Below are positions 34,153-41,659 of a DNA stretch of 64,000 bases, piece by piece (the first letter of the stretch is position 1; every line of letters starts with the position of its first letter). Under the pieces are notes generated by a model. It was given only the letters and a program-made list of their open reading frames with translations, searched no databases and was not told the origin of the DNA. The translations under genes were made by a program, and so were the position numbers. Origin of the DNA: Plazaster borealis (lineage: Eukaryota; Echinodermata; Asteroidea; Forcipulatida; Labidiasteridae); contig CM037474.1 in the NCBI GenBank assembly GCA_021014325.1, positions 25,241,488-25,305,487 of the forward strand. Reading direction: 5' to 3'.

Positions 34153-37100
34153 TACGATGCTTGGTTGGAAATTGTCTGCGGACAGTACCTGTATTTGTGA
34201 CATTACATATTTGCAACAGCGTGATTAAGAATGCAAACATTTCGCTGAATGGTTGTAAGAATCTTCCATTTTTGACTTATCCTGATTTATCCTGTAACTG
34301 CGTTTCAGTGGATCGTCTGATATCCGATTCAACCTGATGGCTGTAGTAGGGGACCGATGCCAATCCTACGAGCAGAAGCTAGACACCCTGAAGAATAACA
34401 AGCAGATTATACTTGACGCCTTGGATCAGGTAAACCAAACATACACTCAATATAAATCTGAGAAAATAGAATTAGCTGTTGCAAACTGCTTACCAACCGA
34501 AAGAACCTATGGTATAAATGCAAAAACATTGTTAATGGTCTGACGTTTCGACCCTAACAGAGTCAATCTCAAGAAAGACTCTGCTAGGGTCGAAACATCA
34601 GACCATTAACTATTTTTCAATATATAAACCTCGTAGATGCCAAAGTTACTTGTAGTAATCGATATGTGGCATGAAGTACGGCCCCCCCCATTGTGTCTTC
34701 ATTATGTTCTGGGAATCTCTGGGATTCTTTTTGGGTTTACTTCTGTGCAAGAGGAGAAAAGTGAATTAGTGTATGGGAACATTTGCGGAGGGACACCCTC
34801 TGCCACATATCAAACAAAGCTAGCGTCAACTATTTGATAACCATTTTTACATTTTATATATTACTTGTAAAATTTTCTCTGAGCAAGTTTGGAGCATAGT
34901 TTATTTGATGTGCATTTAAATATGTTGATATTAATGTATACATATAATATAACATTTAACTGGGGTGTGTCGCGACTGAGCAGTCAAGCGCACTCAAGCT
35001 CTGGTGTTCTCATCAGCAGAGTGAGGGTTTGAGTTCCTTTCTTGACAGTGTGTCCTTAAGCAAGACACTTAACATTATTGCATTGTCCTTTGGATCGGAA
35101 GTATAGCCGTTTGTCCCGTGTGGTGTGTAATGCACATAAAAGAACCCAGTACACTGGTGTTTCTGGCATGGTCAGGCAGCAATATGCACCACCTCACCTT
35201 GTATACCTTGCAAGCGTTGTATTATGGTTGCTTCGTCTCATAAAATTATTCCTAACGAGCTCCACCAATTTTGATATTTTGGCGCCAGGAGTGTCATTTA
35301 TGACAGACATGGTGCATTATAAATGTGCGCTATTATTTCAGGCTTAATCAGGTTCAATCATCAACATTTATTTCCGTACATAAATTGAAATAAACAACTT
35401 GATCAGTTAATAACAAAGACTGAGACTGTATGGAGGCATGAGCCATAAAAGCAAAAGCTTGAAGGCTGGGATGTCTCGTAGAAAACAAAGATGGAAATTA
35501 ATTAAATAATATTATAATTATTATTATTATTATTTTTTATATATATTATTATTAATATTATGAGTAGGGTAGATGGCCTTAGCTTTCGATCCAGACCGGA
35601 CCTTCTTCAGAGGCATAAAACAAGTACAAACAAATACATATCCATTTATAGAAAAAGAGAGGGGAAAGGGATTAAGGGAAGGATCCAGAAAGAAGCGGGA
35701 AAAATATAGCCAATCAAAGTTTCTATTTCAGAAACAATTGGTGGCTATGAACCAATAGGAGTAAAGTGGTGAGGACAAAGGATGTATAGTATGAAAGGAT
35801 GGATTACTGGACCATAAAAGTGGTAAATGCATTGTTCGATAACCACGCAGGGAAACATGAAAGGGTAGGATTGGAGAGCAAGTTGCATCATGATGCAACT
35901 AACAATGGTCAATTAAAGAATAGCAAGATCAAAGGTAGGATGATATTAAAAATAGGTGTGAGGGACCTGTGGAAAAAAAGGTTACTACATGAGATAGTTA
36001 TAGTAACAAATTTATAAAAAACAACTTATTGACAGAAAAAAAAGTTTTTATTTACACTTTATTTACAGAATATATACAACACATGAATTATCAGGCAGGA
36101 GTGAAGTGGAGGGTAATGGGAAGTTATTTAACACTGGGTGTTTATGTTTAGTCCAAAGGGTTGGACTGTCTTGAGTTGGTGAATCCAGTGTGATTCTCTA
36201 TGCTTGCGGTATGTGTCATCACCATTGCAAGCTTCAATCACCAGAAGTTCAACATCCTTGACACTATACTTGGGGCTGTTGAAGTGGATAGAGACTGGGT
36301 ACGGTTTCTTGGTCTTTATGGAAGAGACATGATTCGCAAAGCGAAGACTGAGTTTGGTCTTAGTCTCTCCCACATATTGTAGCCCACATCTCTTACATGA
36401 TATGACATAGACTACATTAGGTGTGCTACATTGGGAGTCGGTCTTGATGTTGTATGAAGAGCCAGTGATATGACTCTTCACCTTAAGTGAGGGCTTGATG
36501 TACAGACACGTTCTACATTTGGAACGGGTACATTTGTGACAGCCCAGTATTTCTGTTGAGGGTTCTGTTCGGACTGTACCTGGGGGAAGTTTATTATTAA
36601 TATTTATATAGAAATTGCGTAACATAAATGATAAATTTGTTTGTTTATTTCATTTCATGTAAATTTTAGTTTAGGGTTGAGGTTGTTTGAGGTTTAGATA
36701 AAAAAAATGTAGTTATCCTTTCTTCAAATTTTGTATCCCCCCCCCTTAACCTGAATATTTGATTCAATCATATCCCTAACATGAATGTAAACTCTGTGTG
36801 CAGTTAATTCAGGCTACCCATCCCCATCTGTTTGTCGAGGCGAAGCATCAGCTCTCCCTGCAAATGTCCGAATCGGAACCAACGTCAGCGGACCCCATGC
36901 AGGCACCCAGCCCAAGTCGTCATCACGCCGCCAGTGCGTACCAACCGCTGCCCTCCCCTCAAACCGCTCCCGCTCACAGTCCGGTCCCAACACCTCAACC
37001 GGTCCCAATGCACCGACCGGATACCACGAGCGAGGTGTCTACACATCAGCCGGTGCCCGTGTACCAGACGGTGCCCAACGCCAGACGCTTCATACCGAGG

Positions 37101-40100
37101 GAGCTTCGAGATCCGGACTGGAATCCCTCCAAGGATTACCAAGGGAGCTCCTCCTCCGCCTCCAAGAAGAAGAAGAAGAAGAAACACAAGAAGAAACACA
37201 AGAAGCATAAAAAACATTCCAAGAAAATAAAGAGTTATGAGACATTCCAACCCTATAGGTAAGAAAACCTGTTATCTTGCTGCATTCTAGAGATTATTTC
37301 TTAACCCCCCCTAGACCACCGAGCTCAACCTAATGGTGAAGGGCTGACTTGATTTCTATCATGGGTGGCTTGTGCGTAAAGCACTTGCTTTTCACCACTG
37401 TGGCTCTGGTTCGATACCTGGCAAAGGCCCAATGCGAGTAATAAAAATTATAACGAGTTTTTATATCGCGCTTTATCTACAGGCGTCTCAAAGCACTTAT
37501 TATTTGTTTATTTATTAAGTATTGTATGTATGAGACCCTTTTATGTAGCACCTTGTAAGGGCTTACCAGGCGAGTTGAGTTGTGTGCCGGTTCTCTCCTA
37601 TGCTGAGAGTGGTTTTGTTCAGGCCCTCTGGTTTTCTTTCCGGAAAACACAAACACCCTTTGATATCTGGCTGTTCTTTGTGGTCGTCTTTACGGGAAAG
37701 CTCCATTAAAGAAATAGGCTAAAATAAAACATCCTTTTCATCTGACAACTAACACCTGTTATTTTCATGTAATTCCTTTTCCAAATGGTGGACTTAATTG
37801 GATCATGCACAAACCAGTAGGGCTGCTGACTGCCCCAGGCAGATTAACTGCTCATCCATTAAGTTTAATGACCAAGTGTAAACATACCCACTTGGTGAAA
37901 AAGGATGTATACTTTCCGAGTTTTTGTGGCCAAACTCGGAAATTCTGTAATGGAGTTTTAACGTAATGGTATATGGGTTGTGGATGCCTGCGGCTCGACC
38001 ACATTGTTGGCGCGTCCTTAGGAATTCAACTTCTCAGCTGCGAGTAAGGATGATTAGCTTCCCAAATTGTTATTATTGCATACAGACCAAGTTCTTAATT
38101 GTGTTAGAACCTTCAAGTGGGAATGCTCGATTTGCTACCGATTCTTGTAATTGGAACGTGCGGGTAACAGCATCCCCAACAGAATGTGAACATAAAGTAT
38201 GCTCAGCAGCATAGGGAAACATTCTCATTGGAACAGTCCACGCGATCCAACTTTTTTTGAGTGTGAGTAGATGGAAGAGTGAAATCATACATGTAGCCGT
38301 GAGCAAGCAAACCATGAGATGAGACCAAGTGTGACCACAAAAACATTTTGACGGTAATTCGATATATGCATCATATAGAAAGGTTTTTTTAAGGACATAC
38401 AAAGAAAATAGTAGGACCGAAACACACTCAAAATGTTAAAAAAGCTGAAGGTTTTGTCATTAATGAAGCTTGTCCCAGTGACGAATAAGAATCATGTACT
38501 AAAAAACAAGCTTAAAAAAACGTAAGAGGCGTCATGTACAGTTCTTTATAGAAGGGGGAAAGAAAATTGCTAAGGGCAAAGCCACAAGAAGAACAGGTGT
38601 AGGTGGGGGGGAGCAGCATGGATAGGAGGGAGGGTGTGAGAAAGAAAGCGACTGAGTGCCTATGCACCATTCTGCCCAATAAGTCTTTAGTTTCTGTTCC
38701 TCTAATTGCTTGGGATTGCTTCTAAAGATTGCTGGGTAGGGATCTAAAGCTTTACATTGATGTCAGATATTCTTGCAGTAGATCTCTTCTATGCTGCTAC
38801 AATCTTTGTCATGTCACCTGTTCACTGTAGCAGTCATGACTACTGATTTTTTGTTTGAAAAAGAGTGGGCCTGACTATTTTTCCTTCCCGCCCTCCGTTT
38901 GATAGTAATTTGTTGAGTGGTAGCAAAACAATGAGAGGGTTGATGTTGAAGTTTGCTTTCAATGATTCTACTTGTAATGCATCTAAAAGCAATCAGAATT
39001 AGAACTTCTTCCCATCTTTTATACCTTTCAGACTACCACCAGCTTTGGATAGTCACAACTACGCCAAGTCACCACTCATGTCAGACGACGACATCTCTGC
39101 ATTCTCGTCAGCGTCCTCGACGAGCGAATCGGAGAGCAATTACCTCACCGATGACGACAGTGATGACGATGGGAAGAATGCACGCTCTCATGACTACAAG
39201 ATGGAGAGTATCTTGAAGAAGCACGGCGGCGACGCAGACAGGGGAGAGTCCTCCATCCTCCGAGTTACCTTCAAGGAGGAGAAGGGTCCAGATCCCCAGA
39301 TCCATTCACAACCAAAGACTGTCGATGGTAGACATGATATGTCGAAGCAGCTTAGCATTCAGACAGTGTTCGACAATAAAGAAATGCCCTCGCCCTCATC
39401 CAGCTCAGGCAGCACCGACACAGCCTCGGAGATGGGTAGTGCCTTTAACTCGCCGATCTGCTCAGCGACCGCCTCGCGATCCTGCAGTCCCAACATGACC
39501 AAGCTTCTCAAGTTCCAACACTGGAAGTCCAGCTCGGTCACAGACCTCAACGCCAAACTTGAGGCATCGGTAGCAGGCGGGCATTCCAGTGGCAGACAAT
39601 CGGGCGGGAGATTTATACAGACCCGGAGATCTGCGCTGAAGAGGGCGTCGATTGATGGATTGCCGGACTCGACATCATGGGTGTCGTCGACTTCACAAGG
39701 GGAAACACTAGGGTTGAACAATGCATTGAGGTGTTCAGCTTCAGGCATGCCTGCTGCACAAGCCAGTCCATCCTTGCTGCTCTCACAACATGGAAAACCT
39801 CCTTTTGCTCAACGAGTAAGTCTTTCTTATCATAATAATTAAAATAATAATAATAATACTTGGTTCTTATATTTCGCATCTAGTAGCTAGATCAAGGCGC
39901 TTTACATCATTGTTATCCCTGTTCATCCGGCATACTGAGACCATTCCTAAAGTTTTCTCAGCTCCCTGTAGAGCATACAACCCCGACCTGTTTAATTTAG
40001 CGCCTGAGGTTATTAACAATCCAGCAGAATGCTGTCTCAGCCCACTTAGGTTCCCGTCAAAACACCTTCAGCCATTAGCCTTTTTTGAGAGATGATGGAC

Positions 40101-41659
40101 ACAAATTCACCCAAACCTATTGTGTATTGTGTCCACCATATCTCAAATTGGCTTATGGTTAAGTTCCTTGCCCATGAACAAGAACAGAAGTGTCTTGACC
40201 GGGAATCAAACCCATGCTCTGATGACTTGAGGGTCGTAACTTGAGTCCAATGTACTAAACCACACGCAACATCTGCAAATATTGTCCAAAAAAAATCACT
40301 TCAGCTGACATTTATGATGGTCTTGTGATATTTTGTATTTTGAAGTGTTGGTTTAGGATAATATAATATTTGTTGTATCTTCTTGAAACGCTGAAAATTA
40401 TCCAGAAAAAAGGATGTCTGATCTTATGTCTTACATCGAAACACTTCACCACTGTGGATTCAGGCCTGGAATTACATGGAGACCACAGAGGTAATGGCCT
40501 CTGTTGTCCCTGGTCTTTGCCTTGGTGCCCCTTCAAAAGTTTTCCCATAGACTTACAGATTTTCCAATGGAAGTGGCCTTTGCAGAATGAAAATGGCCCT
40601 GCCCTCTCAAAGATGAAATTCCAGGCTTGTAGATTGGTGCCCATGTGTGTGAGGCTATCAATTGGATAACTTACTTTAGATGAGCTTTGTGGTATGCTTC
40701 TTGTAAATTTAGAGATTATGTTCTCTTCCAAAAAGCAACAACAATTTCTGTAGAGAGGTTTCTGTTTTGTTTGTGTGTATGTCTTCAACCAGGATCTGTT
40801 AGAGCTACTGAAGAGTGTAGAGGCAGAGATAGATGTCTACGAGCAGAAATTACTGGACGAAAATGAGAAGAGGAATAAGTACAAGGTAAGACATTTTGTT
40901 AAAAGTGTCTATGACAGGAATGCAATATCATGAAGTGTGACCCAGCTCTAAAGTTTTTAAGGTCAAGGGTTTGAGTCCCACCTGAGGTTCCCGCCTGTGG
41001 ATTTTATCCACTGGACTTTTGAGAGCACAAATTATATATTGTTATACATCAGTAGCAACTGCAACGTACTGGGCACAATTTTATGGGTCTGCTTACTGTA
41101 AGCAAAGAATCAGCGCTTACTGAAGCAGGGGCAATACAAGCTTACACCAAGCGTACTTCAGCAGGGAATTTTTGCTTGTGTGCGTGCGCACTCCACGTTA
41201 CTAGTCATTCAACGCTTGCCCTGTAAGCGAAGAATGGTGATTGCAAGCACAGAATTCAAAGGTAAGGAGAGCTTTGAAATTCTGCCCTGATCAGCAGCTT
41301 TGTCATTTTGAGGGGGGGGGGGGGGGAGGGAGCAGTCCATATTGTCATTTTAATACTTTGATGTGGAGACAATGTAAAATGGATTTAATGTGAACAGAAA
41401 TAACTGATTTTTTTTCCCCAACTAGATTGACGATTGCCGTCGCTCCCACAACTACGACCCCTTCATCTGCACCTTCCTGTCCATGCTGGCTGAGCAGGGA
41501 AAGCTAGCCAGCCTCGTTGAGAAGCACACCCTGATCAAACGGCGCCAGGGGGTCCCTCTTGGACGACTCAAAAAGACTACCAACCGCTCCCGAGACAGGA
41601 GGCGGCGGAAGGCACGGCCGTCGACGTCGGTAGCAGCAAAGAAAAGGAAGATACGTTGA
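24808..41659 (+). CDS. BAP1: BAP1 ubiquitin C-terminal hydrolase (nuclear deubiquitinase)
   Basis: Eleven exons join in phase to 779 residues; human BAP1 has 729. BAP1 removes ubiquitin from histone H2A as the catalytic subunit of the PR-DUB complex with ASXL proteins. The UCH domain fills residues 1 to about 240: [13 protein letters not shown] start, [26 protein letters not shown], the oxyanion Q85, catalytic C91 in [14 protein letters not shown]169 in FHFVSYVPI and D184 in ELDGL, all at human positions. A low-complexity middle follows, with a Lys/His tract near 385-405, an HCF-1-binding-like SHNY (417-420) followed by AKSP, and [16 protein letters not shown]. The C-terminal ULD (about 672-758) reads [10 protein letters not shown] and [19 protein letters not shown]. 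It ends with basic NLS-like [10 protein letters not shown] and KKRKIR. Identity is very secure. Confidence 0.98.
25803..26800. mobile_element. Foldback-like element with inverted arrays of a 16-18 bp unit (BAP1 intron 1)
   Basis: The left array (25803-25933) repeats AACTCGGTCCGAAGTC-like units about eight times. The right array (26658-26796) repeats the reverse complement, GACTTCGGACCGAGTT, about eight times. About 720 bp of AT-rich, non-coding DNA lies between. The outer ends ATGGGTCAACTCGGTCC and GGACCGAGTTGACCGGTACCCAT also mirror each other. Confidence 0.85.
26201..26225. repeat. AATG microsatellite
   Basis: Run of AATG units inside the foldback-like element. Confidence 0.8.
27467..27833. 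mobile_element. TTAA-flanked MITE type 2 (BAP1 intron 1)
   Basis: TTAA at 27467 and 27830. Near-identical to 20992-21355, which suggests recent activity. It ends 96 bp before exon 2. Confidence 0.9.
27930..27959 (+). CDS. BAP1: BAP1 exon 2 (30-nt micro-exon)
   Basis: Acceptor TTTTACACAG, donor TTTG|GTAAGC. It encodes [10 protein letters not shown], a conserved UCH strand. Phase 1 to phase 1. Confidence 0.95.
28013..28042. repeat. Hairpin AGGTGTTC...GAACACCT
   Basis: The 8-bp stem is preceded by ACAAG and followed by AATAA. This is the same framing (ACAAG, hairpin, CTAA) as the hairpins at 12003-12206. It lies 54 bp after BAP1 exon 2. Confidence 0.6.
28355..28590. mobile_element. MITE-like copy, CAGGCCT family (BAP1 intron 2)
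   Basis: CAGGCCTGATGCTTCATGAAG, then GGCAATTGCCTC and CTTGGTGCCCCTTGAAA, resemble 40462-40628. The right end is degraded. Confidence 0.55.
29105..29456. mobile_element. TTAA-flanked MITE type 3 (BAP1 intron 2)
   Basis: TTAA at 29105 and 29453. Starts AGGCCCTGTACAGTGTACAC and ends GTGTACAATACCT. Confidence 0.8.
29554..29741 (+). CDS. BAP1: BAP1 exon 3
   Basis: Acceptor GACATCAG, donor CATCAG|GTGAG. Encodes VQVEEIYDL and [17 protein letters not shown] through oxyanion Q85. 188 nt, ends in phase 0. Confidence 0.96.
29775..29952. mobile_element. CAGGCCTGGAATT-family MITE copy (BAP1 intron 3)
   Basis: CTTGGTGCCCCTTCAAAAG, CCCATAGACTTTAAG and AAGATGAAATTCCAGGCCTG match 40462-40628. The left end is diverged. 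Confidence 0.65.
30300..30395 (-). mobile_element. tRNA-derived SINE head, minus orientation
   Basis: On the minus strand GGTTGGTGTAGCGGTA (box A-like) and CCGGTTCGAATCCC (box B) occur. A related copy lies at 31440-31580, so this is repeat-derived rather than a tRNA gene. Confidence 0.65.
30535..30654 (+). CDS. BAP1: BAP1 exon 4 (catalytic cysteine)
   Basis: Acceptor TATTTACAG, donor GGAG|GTGAG. Encodes residues 86-125 with C91 in [15 protein letters not shown]. Confidence 0.97.
30891..31240. repeat. Degenerate tandem repeat, about 65-80 bp period, five units
   Basis: AATCTACTCCG...GTAGATAAACAGCAGGACAAGTTCTTA-like units start near 30891, 30962, 31036, 31103 and 31180 in BAP1 intron 4. Confidence 0.7.
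31440..31580 (-). mobile_element. tRNA-derived SINE, minus orientation
   Basis: Carries ACCCCGGTTCAAATCCC (box B) on the minus strand and GGGACTGAAAATCCAATCC, which is shared with 12606-12690. Confidence 0.6.
31592..32122. mobile_element. MITE with GGGCCCAATTTCAC ends, hosting a TTAA MITE
   Basis: Left GGGCCCAATTTCACAATGAG and right GCTGTGTGAAATCGAGCC are inverted repeats, split by the insertion at 31714-32087. Same nested pattern as 20841-21413. Confidence 0.7.
31714..32087. mobile_element. TTAA-flanked MITE type 1, best-preserved copy
   Basis: TTAA at 31714 and 32084. Starts AGGCACTGTACACATTTGG; ends CCAAACGTGTTCAGTGCCT. No coding capacity. I used it as the reference for the other type 1 copies. 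Confidence 0.9.
32212..32416 (+). CDS. BAP1: BAP1 exon 5 (catalytic His and Asp)
   Basis: Acceptor TTCTAAAACAG, donor CATG|GTGATT. Encodes [20 protein letters not shown], then FHFVSYVPI with H169 and D184. Confidence 0.96.
32535..32692. mobile_element. CAGGCCTGGAATT-family MITE copy, degraded (BAP1 intron 5)
   Basis: Contains GGTCTTGGCCTTTGCCTTGG, CCCTTCAAAAGTTTCTCATAG and CTCTCAAAGATGA, as at 40462-40628. Ends eroded. Confidence 0.55.
32726..33036 (+). mobile_element. tRNA-derived SINE (BAP1 intron 5)
   Basis: Perfect box A TGGCCGAGCGG (32734-32744) and box B GGTTCGAGTCC (32792-32802) occur in a tRNA-Ser/Leu-like head. A 230-bp body follows, ending GCTATATAAGAACTAGTTAT and an ATT-rich tail. 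Confidence 0.88.
33290..33373. repeat. 84-bp direct repeat before BAP1 exon 6
   Basis: TTGTGATTCAGTAACTAGGC through GGATTCGAACCCACAAC. The sequence on to 33418 has tRNA-like box B and box A on the minus strand. Partner at 33653-33736. Confidence 0.85.
33474..33546 (+). CDS. BAP1: BAP1 exon 6
   Basis: Acceptor GGATTTTCAG; donor GAAGG|GTAGG, chosen because phase 2 is needed to read GGSSDIRF in exon 7. Encodes [20 protein letters not shown]. Confidence 0.93.
33653..33736. repeat. 84-bp direct repeat after BAP1 exon 6
   Basis: Almost identical to 33290-33373 and in the same orientation, so the pair brackets exon 6. Confidence 0.85.
34060..34150. repeat. SINE/LINE-like tail with ATT microsatellite
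   Basis: CTGTAAAGCGCTTTGAGGC, then GGCGCTCTAAAAATCC and an (ATT)n run. This is a common 3' end of invertebrate retroposons. Confidence 0.6.
34309..34429 (+). CDS. BAP1: BAP1 exon 7
   Basis: Acceptor GCGTTTCAG, donor GATCAG|GTAAAC. Encodes [15 protein letters not shown], the last strand of the UCH domain, and a helix. Confidence 0.95.
34529..34614. repeat. Inverted repeat of about 34 bp
   Basis: TTAATGGTCTGACGTTTCGA...AGAGTC pairs with GACTCT...TCGAAACATCAGACCATTAA. Related motifs occur at 21847 and 42706. A Penelope-like or MITE remnant is possible. Confidence 0.8.
34964..35350 (+). mobile_element. tRNA-derived SINE, diverged (BAP1 intron 7)
   Basis: GTCGCGACTGAGCAGTCAAGC (box A-like) and GGGTTTGAGTTCC (box B-like) head a body with TAAGCAAGACACTTAAC, as in 21940-22257. 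Confidence 0.65.
35555..36680 (-). mobile_element. 5'-truncated Penelope-like element (BAP1 intron 7)
   Basis: The ORF at 36625-36128 encodes a GIY-YIG endonuclease domain. About 550 bp downstream in minus sense, CTGAAGAAGGTCCGGTCTGG and ATCGAAAGCTAAGGCC look like a typical Penelope-like 3' end. The reverse transcriptase is not present. The limits are approximate. Confidence 0.75.
36128..36625 (-). pseudogene. GIY-YIG endonuclease domain of a Penelope-like retroelement
   Basis: 165 open codons. A Cys-rich knuckle [12 protein letters not shown] is followed by [18 protein letters not shown] (the GIY-YIG core, here VYV...QYVGET), then [13 protein letters not shown], a VSIHF motif and [17 protein letters not shown] at the end. 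Known Penelope-like elements carry reverse transcriptase and then this endonuclease in one protein; only the C-terminal part is here. The frame is still open, so the insertion may be fairly young, but without a reverse transcriptase it cannot move itself. It lies antisense to BAP1. Confidence 0.88.
36804..37258 (+). CDS. BAP1: BAP1 exon 8 (low-complexity middle, Lys/His tract)
   Basis: Acceptor TGTGTGCAG, donor CCCTATAG|GTAAGA. Reads [20 protein letters not shown], then a Pro/Gln/Ser-rich stretch, [20 protein letters not shown] and a tract of Lys with interspersed His. Confidence 0.94.
37259..39031. other. BAP1 intron 8
   Basis: Retroposon-like remnants lie at about 37435-37640 (ATATCGCGCTTTATC, TTTCCGGAAAACACAAACAC). 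The rest is unassigned. Confidence 0.5.
39032..39815 (+). CDS. BAP1: BAP1 exon 9 (HNY motif and disordered region)
   Basis: Acceptor ACCTTTCAG, donor CAACGA|GTAAGT. Encodes [16 protein letters not shown], acidic Ser/Asp stretches and [16 protein letters not shown], both recognisable in vertebrate BAP1. 784 nt, phase 2 to phase 0. Confidence 0.95.
39853..40262 (-). mobile_element. tRNA-derived SINE, minus orientation (BAP1 intron 9)
   Basis: Starts TACTTGGTTCTTATATTTCGC and contains AAGTTCCTTGCCCATGAACA and GACCGGGAATCAAACCCATG, the same layout as 21940-22257. Confidence 0.75.
40462..40628. mobile_element. CAGGCCTGGAATT-family MITE, best copy (BAP1 intron 9)
   Basis: Left CAGGCCTGGAATTACATGG and right GATGAAATTCCAGGC are inverted repeats. 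Inside are CTTGGTGCCCCTTCAAAAG and CCCATAGACTTACAG. Relatives lie in introns 2, 3 and 5. Confidence 0.8.
40793..40885 (+). CDS. BAP1: BAP1 exon 10 (start of ULD)
   Basis: Acceptor CTTCAACCAG, donor TACAAG|GTAAGA. Encodes [20 protein letters not shown] and on to RNKYK. 93 nt, phase 0. Confidence 0.96.
41065..41291. mobile_element. Diverged GGGC-AATTT-end MITE (BAP1 intron 10)
   Basis: GGGCACAATTTTATGGGTC and GAAATTCTGCCC form loose inverted ends. Inside are repeated CTTACTGTAAGC-like words. Boundaries approximate. Confidence 0.45.
41426..41659 (+). CDS. BAP1: BAP1 exon 11 and stop
   Basis: Acceptor TTCCCCAACTAG. Encodes [39 protein letters not shown] and a basic tail ending KKRKIR, TGA. Confidence 0.97.
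   Translation: MDDCRRSHNYDPFICTFLSMLAEQGKLASLVEKHTLIKRRQGVPLGRLKKTTNRSRDRRRRKARPSTSVAAKKRKIR

Noticed and set aside
36832..37250. Overlapping open frames on both strands of BAP1 exon 8
   Set aside because: Shadows of the low-complexity BAP1 coding sequence, which joins in phase with both neighbouring exons.
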